Positions 44,114 to 52,573 of a stretch of 64,000 nt of DNA are shown in pieces (within the stretch, counting starts at the first letter, position 1; each line of letters opens with the position of its first letter). The DNA is taken from the NCBI RefSeq assembly GCF_003046295.1, contig NZ_PZZN01000003.1:372001-436000 (forward strand). Direction: 5' to 3'. The notes beneath the pieces are model-generated. The model saw nothing but the letters and a program-made list of their open reading frames with translations, was not told the origin of the DNA and made no database searches. The position numbers and the translations under genes were made by a program. This stretch comes from Sphingomonas aerolata (GTDB lineage Bacteria; Pseudomonadota; Alphaproteobacteria; Sphingomonadales; Sphingomonadaceae).

Positions 44114-44592
44114 AAATACATCGCGTCCAAACTCATCGCCCCGGCTACGATTGGCACGCCAGGCTGTGCGCCATCGGAACCCCCGAGAACCCGCATTACC
44201 TCCCTTACGTCGGCCGTATAGCAGGTCGTCAGCTTCTTAGACCTGCAGCCAATCGGCGGCACAGGTTCATGACTGGGACGCGCATAAACGGTCGCCGTAT
44301 CTAGGCCCGGCGACTTCCTTGAATTGCCGCCCAAAAGAAAAAGATACCGGCAGCCCAGCTCATGGGCTCGTTCGGCAGCCCGATACAGCGCCATATCGAT
44401 CGCATCAGTTCGACCGTGTATCGCTGCATCGATCCGCCAAGATCCGTCTTTTTCTGTTCGGTCTTTATAGCCGGTTTGAAAGCCGATCCCGTGCCACCGC
44501 TTCATTGGCCCGTAGTATGGCGCATCGCCGCCGCCCGCCGCAGCCGGCTGCGCGATCGCCAGCAATATGAGGCAGGCCGAGAAGCGCTTCAT
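44047..44592 (-). CDS. CC0125/CC1285-type exported protein, possibly frame-shifted
   Basis: The 181-residue protein has a signal peptide (MKRFSACLILLAIAQPAAAG). The mature part has TGYKDRTEKDGSWRIDAAIHG and ALYRAAERAHELGCRYLFLLGG, which resembles the CC0125/CC1285 family of alphaproteobacterial envelope proteins. The last 20 residues (GVWRRWCRVGGLGAV) look out of frame; a +1 shift at the T-run would extend it into the frame at 43784. AAGGGACC lies before the ATG. Function of the family is unknown. Confidence 0.62.
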   Translation of the reverse strand: MKRFSACLILLAIAQPAAAGGGDAPYYGPMKRWHGIGFQTGYKDRTEKDGSWRIDAAIHGRTDAIDMALYRAAERAHELGCRYLFLLGGNSRKSPGLDTATVYARPSHEPVPPIGCRSKKLTTCYTADVREVMRVLGGSDGAQPGVPIVAGAMSLDAMYFCQAMELGVWRRWCRVGGLGAV

Positions 44593-44758
44593 AAGCGGTC
44601 CCTTTAGTCGATGATCGGCACGTAAGAGGCGACCGTTAACGTACCGTTGTCTGCGCCCCTTGATTGCTGCCGTTCATGAAGCGGCTGGGTCGAAAGACCA
44701 CGATCTTCCTGCATAGAGCCATGACGCGTCAGGCAGGCGTGTCCGCTTACGGCCCGCC

Positions 44759-45097
44759 TCAGCGACAACGGGGAAAAGCGCGAGGCGGGCCGGCCAGGGT
44801 TTCAAAAAACTCCTTGGCGCGATCCAAACGACCAGCAATTCTAATCTCCTCTCCCTTGTAAGGAATGGACGCTGGCACGTAAAACGAATGGGACTTTGCG
44901 TCGTCGACCGTGGCAAAAGTATCGCCTTCCACCTGCATGGCGCCAGGATGCTGACCAACGGCCTCCGGGTCACCGTTAAGCAGAAACCTGCGATCGAACG
45001 CAGCGCCGGCTGCAAGCTGGCCGACAAGGTCGCATGGGTCGCTCTGGGTTATAGGCCACTGGCCAAACGCTGGCTTTGGCTCGGCGTGCTCGGTCAT
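44759..45097 (-). CDS. Hypothetical protein divergent from the umuDC operon
   Basis: The 112-residue protein starts after a GAAGGG site. It is hydrophilic (DPCDLVGQLAAGAAFDRRFLLNG, EEIRIAGRLDRAKEFFETLAG) with no membrane segment or known domain. It is divergent from the SOS-box-controlled operon and could share that operator, which lies 47 bases upstream of its start. Confidence 0.55.
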   Translation of the reverse strand: MTEHAEPKPAFGQWPITQSDPCDLVGQLAAGAAFDRRFLLNGDPEAVGQHPGAMQVEGDTFATVDDAKSHSFYVPASIPYKGEEIRIAGRLDRAKEFFETLAGPPRAFPRCR

Positions 45098-45143
45098 TCT
45101 GGCGCCCTTCGAAACGTTGGACCGCCAATCGCATCAGATTGAT

Positions 45144-45158
45144 GTTCATGCAATGTTC
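45144..45158. promoter_or_regulatory. SOS box (alphaproteobacterial LexA site)
   Basis: GTTC-ATGCAAT-GTTC is a perfect match to the GTTC-N7-GTTC direct-repeat LexA site of alphaproteobacteria. It is about 75 bases upstream of the three-gene umuDC operon and 47 bases from a divergent gene. It strongly suggests DNA-damage induction. Confidence 0.82.
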
Positions 45159-45233
45159 TTGCGAATCACGCGGGAGTGCGCGTAGCTAGGGTCACGCCGC
45201 GACGGGCGGACCGACATGGATGGGAGCGACGAA

Positions 45234-45428
45234 ATGCAGCACGATCTGCGGTTGAGAGCGGCTGCGCGCGCCGTTTACGACAATGTTTATGCGTCGGCGC
45301 AGTTTAGCTTCGATGATGCCGAGCGGTTCGTGACCGTGGAGTACAGGCAGGCGGTCGGCGCGGCGCAAGATGCCCGGTCAGTCCTAGCCGCTCGACACGA
45401 GCAGCTTCTATTCGTTGCGATCCTCTAG
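45234..45428 (+). CDS. Small hypothetical protein at head of umuDC operon
   Basis: The 64-residue protein (from ATG 45234, GGGAG upstream; an ATG at 45216 is also in frame) is helical: LRAAARAVYDNVYASAQFSFDDAERFV. It ends 3 bases before umuD, so it is first gene of the SOS-controlled operon. No known domain. Confidence 0.6.
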   Translation: MQHDLRLRAAARAVYDNVYASAQFSFDDAERFVTVEYRQAVGAAQDARSVLAARHEQLLFVAIL

Positions 45429-45431
45429 GTG

Positions 45432-45908
45432 ATGCCCCTAACCAATCGAGAGCGCCCGGTCGTCATTTCGCTAAACCGTCGTCATGACCGGATCCGGCTT
45501 CACGACGTCCCGTTCGAACTAGTCCCACGCGAGGTGCCCCTTTTCCTCGTCCATACGCAGGCGGGGTTTCCGTCACCTGCGCAGGACGACATGCAAGAGC
45601 CAATCGACCTTGGCGCGTGGCTCGTGGAGCACCCCGCTGCCAGCTACATTATGCGGGTTGATGGTCGATCCATGTCAGGTGCCGGGATCAACGACGGCGA
45701 TCTGATCGTCGTGAATCGTGCCAAGCAGCCGAAAGCTGGGGCCATCGTCGTCGCTTTGGTACACGGCGACCGAACGCTGAAGCGGCTACGCTTCATTGAT
45801 GGTCGCCACTGGCTGGTACCTGAAGCGGAAGGGTTCGCCGACATCCTCGTCGACGAGCACGTGGAAATATGGGGCACCGTCGTAGGCGTCGCCCGCAAGA
45901 TGGCATGA
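45432..45908 (+). CDS. umuD: UmuD-like S24 peptidase, SOS mutagenesis
   Basis: The 158-residue LexA-type self-cleaving protein partners UmuC in error-prone polymerase V. The likely cleavage site is Ala44-Gly45 in HTQAGFPSP. The Ser-Lys dyad is Ser80 (DGRSM) and Lys117 (DRTLKRL). Length fits UmuD, with no DNA-binding domain. The stop overlaps the umuC start (ATGA), and an SOS box lies upstream. Being on an island, it is probably mobile cargo that raises mutation under stress. Confidence 0.92.
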   Translation: MPLTNRERPVVISLNRRHDRIRLHDVPFELVPREVPLFLVHTQAGFPSPAQDDMQEPIDLGAWLVEHPAASYIMRVDGRSMSGAGINDGDLIVVNRAKQPKAGAIVVALVHGDRTLKRLRFIDGRHWLVPEAEGFADILVDEHVEIWGTVVGVARKMA

Positions 45909-47173
45909 GCACACCCATCGCCCTGATCGACTGCAACAACTACTACGTATCGTGCGAACGTGCCTTCGATGCCAGCTTGGCCGGCGTCCCGGTCATCGTG
46001 TTGTCGAACAACGATGGCTGCGCGATCGCCCGATCCGCGGAAGCGAAGGCACTCGGGATCAAAATGGGTGATCCGATCCATCACTTGCGTGACATGGTCC
46101 GGCAGCATGGCATCCAGGTTCGCTCGTCGAATTATGCGCTCTATGGCGACATGCAACGCCGGGTGATTGCCGCATGCGAGCCTTTCGCCCGCGACTTCGA
46201 GATTTACTCGATAGATGAGACCTTCCTCGACCTGGCAGGGTTTGAGAACCGTGATCTCGTCGCCCATGCCCATGCCATGCGTGCCCAGGTACAACAGTGG
46301 ACAACGATTCCCACCTGCGTTGGCATCGCGGAGACGAAGACGCTGGCGAAGCTCGCCAATGCTGCAGCGAAAAAGGACCCGCGGTTCGACGGCGTGGCGG
46401 ATTTACGCGATGACTCCACGCGGCGCGACGTGATGCGCAGCTTCGCAGTGGCGGACGTCTGGGGTGTCGGGGGCGCGACCAGTCGTAAACTGACCGACCT
46501 GGGAATCCATACCGCCGGCGCCCTGCGAGACATGCCCATGAAGCAGGCGCGCGCCGTCGGGACCGTCGTGCTCGAGCGACTCGTCGCCGAGCTCCGCGGC
46601 GTTCCGTCCAACGCGGTTGAGGCTGTCGAGCCGAGACGAAAGGGCATGGCCGTTACCCGATCTTTCGGAACGCCGATCTGCGACTTCGAGCAGTTGATGG
46701 GCGCACTGTCGCAATACGCGCTGCGTGCCGGCGAGAAGCTGCGATCGCACGGGCTCGTCGCCGCGCGGCTGACGGCGTTCTTCCACACCAATAAGCACAA
46801 GCCGGATCGCCCGCAGTACGGCGCGTCACGGATGGTGACGCTACATCCCATGACGAACGACAGCTTCGAATTGATCGCGGCGGCCAGGCGAGCGGCTGAG
46901 AAGGCGTGGCGCGATGGTTACGCCTACACGAAGGCCGGCATCATGCTCGACGATTTGCTTCCCGAGGACGAGCGGCCGCGCACGCTGTTCGAAGAGGATA
47001 CTGCCAAGCGAGACCGGCTGATGGACGCGCTCGATGCGATCAACGGCAAGTTCGGCACGTGGACTGCGGTGACGGCGTCGCAGGGCTTCAAACGGGAGTG
47101 GAAGATGCGGTCGGAGATGCGGTCGCCAGCTTGGACGACGGACATAACCCAGGTGCCGGTGGTTCAGGCATGA
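45905..47173 (+). CDS. umuC: UmuC-like Y-family DNA polymerase
   Basis: The 422-residue translesion polymerase is the catalytic subunit of polymerase V. Palm carboxylates are Asp9 (ALIDCNN) and Asp104/Glu105 ([10 protein letters not shown]). Little-finger and C-terminal UmuC-specific regions follow ([40 protein letters not shown]). It appears complete. A 23-codon frame (47170-47241) overlapping its stop may be the remnant of a further gene. Confidence 0.94.
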   Translation: MSTPIALIDCNNYYVSCERAFDASLAGVPVIVLSNNDGCAIARSAEAKALGIKMGDPIHHLRDMVRQHGIQVRSSNYALYGDMQRRVIAACEPFARDFEIYSIDETFLDLAGFENRDLVAHAHAMRAQVQQWTTIPTCVGIAETKTLAKLANAAAKKDPRFDGVADLRDDSTRRDVMRSFAVADVWGVGGATSRKLTDLGIHTAGALRDMPMKQARAVGTVVLERLVAELRGVPSNAVEAVEPRRKGMAVTRSFGTPICDFEQLMGALSQYALRAGEKLRSHGLVAARLTAFFHTNKHKPDRPQYGASRMVTLHPMTNDSFELIAAARRAAEKAWRDGYAYTKAGIMLDDLLPEDERPRTLFEEDTAKRDRLMDALDAINGKFGTWTAVTASQGFKREWKMRSEMRSPAWTTDITQVPVVQA

Positions 47174-47262
47174 CCAAAAGGGCTACTGGTTACGGAACTT
47201 CGCAAACGAGATTATTATATATCGCTCAAAGGCTGAGTTGACGCCGAATGGTTCCCGAAATG

Positions 47263-47457
47263 CTACTTTATTCGCCCGAGCCTCATCAAACCAACAACGT
47301 CGCCCCAGACCGCGACGGGTAGCGCGATCGCAAGCAAGGCGGCGATGACGGCTGACAGCGGACCGAGGCCTGCGAACTGAATGGCAAGAAACGCAGTCGC
47401 GATAAAGGCAACCTCACTCACAATGAGCAGGGTCAAGATTTTTTGTGCAAGTGTCAT
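47263..47457 (-). CDS. Small two-helix membrane protein
   Basis: The 64-residue protein has two hydrophobic segments (about 7-28 and 33-52) and a short basic tail (LMRLGRIK). GGAGAGGTG precedes the ATG. No family recognised; it is convergent with umuC. Confidence 0.6.
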   Translation of the reverse strand: MTLAQKILTLLIVSEVAFIATAFLAIQFAGLGPLSAVIAALLAIALPVAVWGDVVGLMRLGRIK

Positions 47458-47569
47458 GGATCACCTCTCCGGCTTTATGGTCGATGATAAAGTTACTAAT
47501 GTCCACCCCCTCCCCCGCGAAAGCGCAAACCGCCAGTAGAATAAAAGGCGGCATGCCTCAGCGCGTAAG

Positions 47570-48202
47570 CTACCCACGCACGTCCGTTTGATCAGGTGCA
47601 TCCGCTGCGTGGTCCATGCCGCGTATCATGATACGGTGGCTCGTCTCCTTTTTCTCCCGCAGGCCAGCATATTCCGCTTGCTTGTTGATTAGGTGAGAAA
47701 ACGCATTCCACTTTTCGTTGAGCGCCAGAGGAGGAATACTGCGCTTCTCTCGGACATCTCGGGCGAGAGCAAAGCACTGTAGACCGATCTCGGCGCCGGC
47801 TTCGTGCAACTCGGTCAACGCTAGGTCCTCTTCCGTGAGATCCCAGGTCGTGCCGATCGAAACGTTTGTCGTCGCGATCAGGACGGGTAACGCCAGTGCC
47901 ATGGCAGTAATTTCAATACCAAGAGATTTCCAATCAACCGTCGTCGGTACGGCAGGGAATTCAGGAAGGTAGGCGTGCCGTTTCCCGGCGTTGTCATCTG
48001 AAGCGAGCGCCATCTCCGACTCGGAAAGCATATTGGAGCATTCTCGAGCGTAGGCCTCAAGCGTCATAGCGAGATACAGCGCGGAATAATCGGCAGTCTT
48101 TTTTGTCGATATGCCGTCTTTCACCGCTGTTACGCCGTGGGTCAGGGCTGCTGCGATAACCGAGGAGCCCAGCATTAATCCAAACGTCGATACGTCTGCC
48201 AT
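47570..48202 (-). CDS. Hypothetical protein of unknown function
   Basis: The protein of 210 residues starts at the ATG with AGAAGG upstream; the open frame continues to 48373 but that part is not protein-like. The N-terminus has one hydrophobic, glycine/alanine-rich segment (FGLMLGSSVIAAALTHGVTAV) that could anchor it. The rest is soluble and helical, with acidic and basic stretches (LTEEDLALTELHEAGAEIG). No domain recognised. Confidence 0.6.
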   Translation of the reverse strand: MADVSTFGLMLGSSVIAAALTHGVTAVKDGISTKKTADYSALYLAMTLEAYARECSNMLSESEMALASDDNAGKRHAYLPEFPAVPTTVDWKSLGIEITAMALALPVLIATTNVSIGTTWDLTEEDLALTELHEAGAEIGLQCFALARDVREKRSIPPLALNEKWNAFSHLINKQAEYAGLREKKETSHRIMIRGMDHAADAPDQTDVRG

Positions 48203-48553
48203 GGTTGTGCTGCCTTCTAACTTCGCGCAGGGCCTTATCAGTAGCTGGCGCCGGACATCCATGGCACAATCAGACTGATAACAATCCATTCCGTGTTTGA
48301 AGCAAATTGCCACCGTGCCTTTTTGCGCAATGGTTGCGTGTCCCAGATAGATCACAGTTATACCTGTCACCATTCGCCATGATTAATCAGATCCGTGGCA
48401 CCCCCAGAGGCTTAATCGATCGCATCATTGGCGCCAGCCCTCGAATCGTATAAATCAACATTAAGAGAGGGCCGGCAAGTAGACCGACAGGGGAACACTA
48501 TGATCGGCTGATCCCTTATCACCTTACGCAAATACAAGGCGTAGGAGAAGATA
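48203..48553. other. Intergenic region before the DUF4142 gene
   Basis: No gene is supported in this stretch. The end, AT-rich around 48440-48465 with AGGAGA at about 48543, likely holds the promoter and ribosome site for the gene at 48554. Confidence 0.4.
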
Positions 48554-49036
48554 ATGAAGCGGCTTATTCTCACGGCAGTGCTGATCGCTGCCCCCACACT
48601 GGTAGCGGCACAAAGCGTGCCATCCCCCGCTACTTATGTCGTGAAAGCTGGCGCGTCGGACCAATATGAGATCCAATCGAGCAATCTCGTGATGGCCACC
48701 ACGAAGAACGCCGAGCTTAAGCAGTTCGCCACGATGATGGTAAGCGACCACAACAAGAGCACTGCTGACGTGAAGGCCGCGGCTACGCAGTCCGGCCTGA
48801 CGCCAAAGCCCCCGATGCTTGACCCGATGGGCAGAAAGAATATCGCTGCGCTTAAGGCGTCCAAGGGACCAGCACGTGATGCACTTTATATCAAGCAGCA
48901 GAAGACTGCTCACCAGCAGGCACTCGCCCTTCACCAGGGTTTTGCCACTTCCGGTTCGGCTCCCGCGCTAAAGCAGGTCGCGTCGACCATCGCGCCAACC
49001 GTCCAGCATCACATCGAGATGCTGGAATCCATGTGA
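48554..49036 (+). CDS. Exported DUF4142 protein
   Basis: The 160-residue protein has a signal peptide ending LVAAQ and a ferritin-like helical bundle of the DUF4142 family: SDQYEIQSSNLVMATTKN, ELKQFATMMVSDHNKST and VQHHIEMLESM. The HN and HHIEM motifs are characteristic. DUF4142 proteins sit in the periplasm and are often stress-linked in sphingomonads. AGGAGA precedes the start. Confidence 0.82.
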   Translation: MKRLILTAVLIAAPTLVAAQSVPSPATYVVKAGASDQYEIQSSNLVMATTKNAELKQFATMMVSDHNKSTADVKAAATQSGLTPKPPMLDPMGRKNIAALKASKGPARDALYIKQQKTAHQQALALHQGFATSGSAPALKQVASTIAPTVQHHIEMLESM

Positions 49037-49042
49037 AGACAA

Positions 49043-49080
49043 ATCTCGACCCGTTTCGGCGGGTCGAGATCATTGTTGTT
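49043..49080 (+). terminator. Terminator after the DUF4142 gene
   Basis: ATCTCGACCC and its perfect complement enclose an 8-base loop, followed by a T-rich stretch (CATTGTTGTT). Confidence 0.75.
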
Positions 49081-49148
49081 GGCTAACGGCAAATTTTCGC
49101 GACGGAGCGCTACGCTTCCCCGTCGCCGCGCCCTCCAGTGTCCGATAG

Positions 49149-49490
49149 CTATTCCTCAGGCCCGCTTCGCGACGTGTCCAAGTCGATATCCTCCCCCGGA
49201 TTGCCGCCACCTGCACTGGCCCCACTGCCGTGAACTTCACCGGTTTGGTTGTCGATATATGCTCGCTTACCAGCTTCGCGCGGAATGTCCCTGCCGTCAG
49301 CCTTTTCCATTGGCTCCGCACCAGGCGCACGGTCCCGGTTCTGCAAATGACGCTCAGCGGCATGGCCCACGCTATCGTACTCGTCGCCCGAGTAACCATC
49401 ACTTTTACCGAAACCGTCGTCGGCTGGGTTCGCGTCCTTGGATTTTACCCGGACATTTTCGTTAGGCTTCGGCGTGCTGTTGTCTGTCAT
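49149..49490 (-). CDS. Hydrophilic, likely disordered protein
   Basis: The 113-residue protein is strongly hydrophilic and low in hydrophobic residues (MTDNSTPKPNENVRVKSKD, GSGASAGGGNPGEDIDLD), so probably unstructured. This is typical of stress-related cytoplasmic proteins in sphingomonads. No domain known. Confidence 0.62.
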   Translation of the reverse strand: MTDNSTPKPNENVRVKSKDANPADDGFGKSDGYSGDEYDSVGHAAERHLQNRDRAPGAEPMEKADGRDIPREAGKRAYIDNQTGEVHGSGASAGGGNPGEDIDLDTSRSGPEE

Positions 49491-49628
49491 GGCAACCTCT
49501 CAGTGTCGTTGGTGACCAACGCACAACCGGCAGAAAGCTCCGCGAATGTGATGAAGGCTTTGTCAGTTGACCGATACCGCGGTCGGCATAGCATCGCCTT
49601 GCCCATTAAGGGCTTGGAGATTGGCCAC

Positions 49629-49823
49629 ATGCGTACCCTGCTCGTTGCTGCCGCGTCGTTGTCGTTAATTGCTAGTGGTGCGCCGGCATTCGCCGCACCG
49701 TGCAAGGACACTAAAGGACGCTTCACGAAATGCCCGCCCAAGGCACCAGCCAAGCCGGCCCGTTGCAAGAGCGCGAATGGCAAGTTTGCAAAATGCGGCA
49801 CGGCTGGCGCCAAGCCAGTCTGA
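49629..49823 (+). CDS. Small secreted Cys/Lys-rich protein
   Basis: The 64-residue protein has a signal peptide ending PAFAA and a mature part with two copies of a short CK..GRF/KF.KC motif (CKDTKGRFTKC and CKSANGKFAKC). The paired cysteines may form small disulfide loops. This repeated motif occurs in other sphingomonad small exported proteins, with unknown role. Confidence 0.7.
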   Translation: MRTLLVAAASLSLIASGAPAFAAPCKDTKGRFTKCPPKAPAKPARCKSANGKFAKCGTAGAKPV

Positions 49824-49863
49824 GGCGAGACGGGCGCGGGCGATCACACCCGCGCTCGCTACG

Positions 49864-50433
49864 TCAGTTTTTTGCCGGCACTGAAACTACCATCGGCGCG
49901 GCCGCCGGAACGACGGCAATCGAAACGTCCTCGTCGATAAATGCGGTTACCGGCGCGCCCAACGGAATGTCAGCGCTCGTCCCGGTCATGAAGAAACCGG
50001 CTACCGGGATCAGAACTACGGCGCCAACGACGCCCGCAGTCCCCGTCTTGCCTTTATCGTCGATCGAGCCGCTCATGCGGATCTGCCGACCATTCGCACG
50101 CACGTACAGGACGCGTCCGTTGATGCGGCCTGATTTACCCCACATGCCCTTATTCCTGACTTCGGTGATCTCGCCAGTTGCAGGGCTGCCGGCTGGGATC
50201 ACGACGTTGCCATCGATTGTAACAGCCTCCGCTGTCTCCATCTGAAAGCGCTGGCCTACTTTAAGCTTCTTGCCCTTCGTGGTCAGCCCTTCGGCCATCT
50301 TCAGCGGAACCGACGTTCCCGCGCGGAGCGTTCCCGACGTCGTAGCAGCGGTCGCAACTGGACCGGTCTGCGCCTGGACTGCAGGCACAGCAAATGTAAG
50401 CGCGCACGCGAGCGCGAGAATTGTGTTTTTCAT
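49864..50433 (-). CDS. Exported protein of unknown function
   Basis: The 189-residue protein has a signal peptide (ending AVQAQ) and a central beta-rich region (TVPLKMAEGL-like segment, GQRFQMETAEAVTIDGNVVIPAGSPATGEIT). A hydrophobic segment (VVGAVVLIPVAGFFM) follows near residue 140. AGGAGGGG lies upstream. Resembles cell-envelope proteins of unknown function. Confidence 0.7.
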   Translation of the reverse strand: MKNTILALACALTFAVPAVQAQTGPVATAATTSGTLRAGTSVPLKMAEGLTTKGKKLKVGQRFQMETAEAVTIDGNVVIPAGSPATGEITEVRNKGMWGKSGRINGRVLYVRANGRQIRMSGSIDDKGKTGTAGVVGAVVLIPVAGFFMTGTSADIPLGAPVTAFIDEDVSIAVVPAAAPMVVSVPAKN

Positions 50434-50616
50434 GAATTAGCCCCTCCTGATTCGACCTCCCCAGGTCGATTTGCGAAGCCTGTCGCTTAAGTCACTCGCG
50501 GTCAACGGAAGATATCCATCGAAATTGAACGCAACGCCGATCAACGATTGACCCGGAGCGAATTATAGCGGCCACGCGAGCCGAAGTAGATGCCTGATAG
50601 ATAAGAGGTGTGGTTA

Positions 50617-51132
50617 ATGCGCGGTATTTTAAGATGCATTGTGATCGTGGCGGGCCTAATTTCCGGAGCGGCGAGCGCAACGACTGTGGCGAGCAACCTC
50701 AACTGTCGAGATCAACCTACGGCCACTGCGCGTATCGTCGACCGCATTCCCGCCGGCACTGACGTGTCCGTAGAACGGCGCCGAGGTAATTGGTCACTGA
50801 TACGCCACGCGCCTCGAAGCTGCTGGGTGGCATCGCGGTATCTCGGAGGGCAGGGCACCGCAGACGCTAACCGCGTGAGTCTGCGGCAGTCCCGTGCTGT
50901 TAGCCACAGCGCCTACGCGAACAGGGAGCGCATCAATCGGCCTAGTCGCCGGCCCTCATTCTTGTCCAGCACGCCTCGTCGCTCGCCGCGGCGACAGAGC
51001 CGGGCTCGAAGCGCACCCCGGTACAACTACGGCGGCGGCTCTTGCCCGTGCTCCGGCAGCAACATTTGCGTTGGCCCCCGCGGCGGTCGCTATTGCATCA
51101 CCAGCGGCGGCAATAAGCGATACGGGGTTTAA
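50617..51132 (+). CDS. Exported SH3b protein with PBCV-type basic adaptor tail
   Basis: The 171-residue protein has a signal peptide, a bacterial SH3 domain (about 24-80: SNLNCRDQPTATARIVDRIP, GTDVSVERRRGNWSLI, CWVASRYL), an Arg/Ser-rich linker and a C-terminal module with ICVGPRGGRYCITSGG. This module resembles the basic adaptor motif first noted in large DNA viruses of algae. It suggests binding to the cell wall or nucleic acid. The function is unknown. Confidence 0.72.
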   Translation: MRGILRCIVIVAGLISGAASATTVASNLNCRDQPTATARIVDRIPAGTDVSVERRRGNWSLIRHAPRSCWVASRYLGGQGTADANRVSLRQSRAVSHSAYANRERINRPSRRPSFLSSTPRRSPRRQSRARSAPRYNYGGGSCPCSGSNICVGPRGGRYCITSGGNKRYGV

Positions 51133-51201
51133 TGAACTTCGCTTTTCGGGAAGCGCTGCTGCAACGAAAGCCCTAGCAGCATCGAACCATGGCTTAAGTC
51201 G

Positions 51202-51235
51202 AAAGGGCGCCAGGGGAAACCTTGGCGCCCTTTTT
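51202..51235. terminator. Bidirectional terminator
   Basis: AAGGGCGCCA and its complement form a stem over a 10-base loop, with TTTTT on the plus side and TTTC on the minus side. It sits between the convergent SH3b gene and the first paralogue. Confidence 0.85.
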
Positions 51236-51240
51236 GGATG

Positions 51241-51516
51241 TCAGCCGAACGCGGCAATCTCGGCAGCCGTGGGTTCGACCGCAATCGGATATTCGCCTGA
51301 CAGTAGTTCGCGACGCTCGGTAGCTGTCACCGGCATGAACACAGTCTTCGGCGAGACGGACCGCACGCCGTCCTTCAGCACGCTACCGCGAACCGCTTCC
51401 TTCGCATTGAAGAGAATCTGCCCGGTCGCCTTCAGCGGCTTAAGGCTGGCTTCTTGCACCCGTGCCGCGGCGGTGAATGCCGGCCCTTGGCGGAAGTACT
51501 GCTCATGGTCGGACAT
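51241..51516 (-). CDS. Hypothetical protein, paralogue of 51590-51907
   Basis: The 91-residue protein shares its C-terminal half with the upstream gene: VFMPVTATERRELLSGEYPIAVEPTAAEI here against FVPPTAVERAELLQGQYPA there (shown in part). No known domain. The pair seems to be a tandem duplication of a small family of unknown function. Confidence 0.65.
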   Translation of the reverse strand: MSDHEQYFRQGPAFTAAARVQEASLKPLKATGQILFNAKEAVRGSVLKDGVRSVSPKTVFMPVTATERRELLSGEYPIAVEPTAAEIAAFG

Positions 51517-51548
51517 CTTAGATGTCTCCTACACTCCTGTAGATTGAA

Positions 51549-51582
51549 GGCCGCCTGCGGTGGAGTGACGCCGCAGGCGGCC
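51549..51582. repeat. Perfect 12-base hairpin between the two paralogues
   Basis: GGCCGCCTGCGG and its complement flank a 10-base loop. There is no T-run on either side, so it may attenuate or stabilise the transcript rather than end it. Confidence 0.6.
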
Positions 51583-51589
51583 AACTGGT

Positions 51590-51907
51590 TCAGGCGAACT
51601 CGCTCTGCTGCTCGGAGAACAGCGACAGTTCAGCCGTGGAAGGCTCTTCAGCCGCCGGATATTGACCCTGCAACAGTTCAGCCCGCTCGACTGCCGTCGG
51701 CGGAACGAACAGCGAGCCCGGCGCCGCAGTCTGCTGCGCGCCGTAGACGATCGTATTGATCGCCTTCAGCGGAACGATGCCGACTTCCTGAATGACGGGA
51801 TCAGGTAAAGCGCCGCTGGCCGACCAGTTGGTCTTGCCGTCTGGCAGACGCTTGCGATCGACTTCGAGAGTATCGTTGCCGGTGGGGCGGGGTTTGGCGT
51901 TGGCCAT
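51590..51907 (-). CDS. Hypothetical protein, paralogue of 51241-51516
   Basis: The 105-residue protein starts at the ATG with GGAG nine bases upstream. N-terminal part is basic and soluble; the C-terminal motif (PPTAVERAELLQGQYPAAEE) is shared with the paralogue. No domain recognised. Confidence 0.65.
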   Translation of the reverse strand: MANAKPRPTGNDTLEVDRKRLPDGKTNWSASGALPDPVIQEVGIVPLKAINTIVYGAQQTAAPGSLFVPPTAVERAELLQGQYPAAEEPSTAELSLFSEQQSEFA

Positions 51908-52043
51908 GTGATGTATCTCCGATGGTTGTACCGCATCCGGCGAATGTACGGACCAGTGCGGAGACACCAGCCCGTACTTTCGCGGAACGACTTGTGTATA
52001 ACTCGGATTGGCGAATCTAATAAATTTCGAAGGGCTAATACAA

Positions 52044-52289
52044 CTACGAGTTGAGAAGCACTTCAAAATCGCTGTCAGCCTGAGTCAGATTCTGGATTCC
52101 TCCCTTGCCAATCTGCATCATCTGCCAAGACTGAACCTCAGAAGACAGCCAGAACCGTCGCTTTGGAGAATGCTGATAAGGGCGTGACTGCGGAAATTGT
52201 CCCGCACGCATCAACCGGTATAGCTCTGATTTCGAGACGCCGGTCGTTTCCATGACCCGCCGCAGTCCCCAAAACTCAAGAACTGCCAT
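52044..52289 (-). CDS. Second AlpA-like regulator
   Basis: The 81-residue protein has the AlpA-type motif: FWGLRRVMETTGVSKSELYRLMRAGQFP, then a wing with RRFWLSSEVQSW. GTGAGG lies before the ATG at 52289. It differs from the AlpA-like protein at 31340. Sitting near the right end of the island, it may control excision or the late genes. Confidence 0.8.
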   Translation of the reverse strand: MAVLEFWGLRRVMETTGVSKSELYRLMRAGQFPQSRPYQHSPKRRFWLSSEVQSWQMMQIGKGGIQNLTQADSDFEVLLNS

Positions 52290-52303
52290 ACATGCCTCAC
52301 TTG

Positions 52304-52573
52304 CTAAGCTGTTCGGGTGCAGTGCTCGGCGATCCGTTGGTAGAAGCCAGCGTGCATTGGCGTCCAACGGCCTGACTCGACAGCACCACGGGTCACGCTA
52401 CTGAGCATGGGCAGCCCTGCATCGGCCGACATTCTTGCGATGATCGCGTCCGCAAATCGCCGCCCAGTTGCGCAATCTACCGCGTAGTCGCCTGTCTCAG
52501 GCATATCGATGTAACCGGCAATCTCTTCCCGAAGTGCGCTTGTGTTTAATGCTTGCTGATCGACCACGAACAT
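52304..52573 (-). CDS. Hypothetical protein, co-transcribed with AlpA-like gene
   Basis: The 89-residue protein begins at the ATG preceded by GTAGGAG. It includes YAVDCATGRRFADAIIARM. It ends 14 bases before the AlpA-like start, so an operon is likely. No domain known. Confidence 0.55.
   Translation of the reverse strand: MFVVDQQALNTSALREEIAGYIDMPETGDYAVDCATGRRFADAIIARMSADAGLPMLSSVTRGAVESGRWTPMHAGFYQRIAEHCTRTA

Noticed and set aside
47170-47241. 23-codon frame overlapping the umuC stop
   Set aside because: Too short to call as a gene; possibly the remnant of a third umu operon gene.
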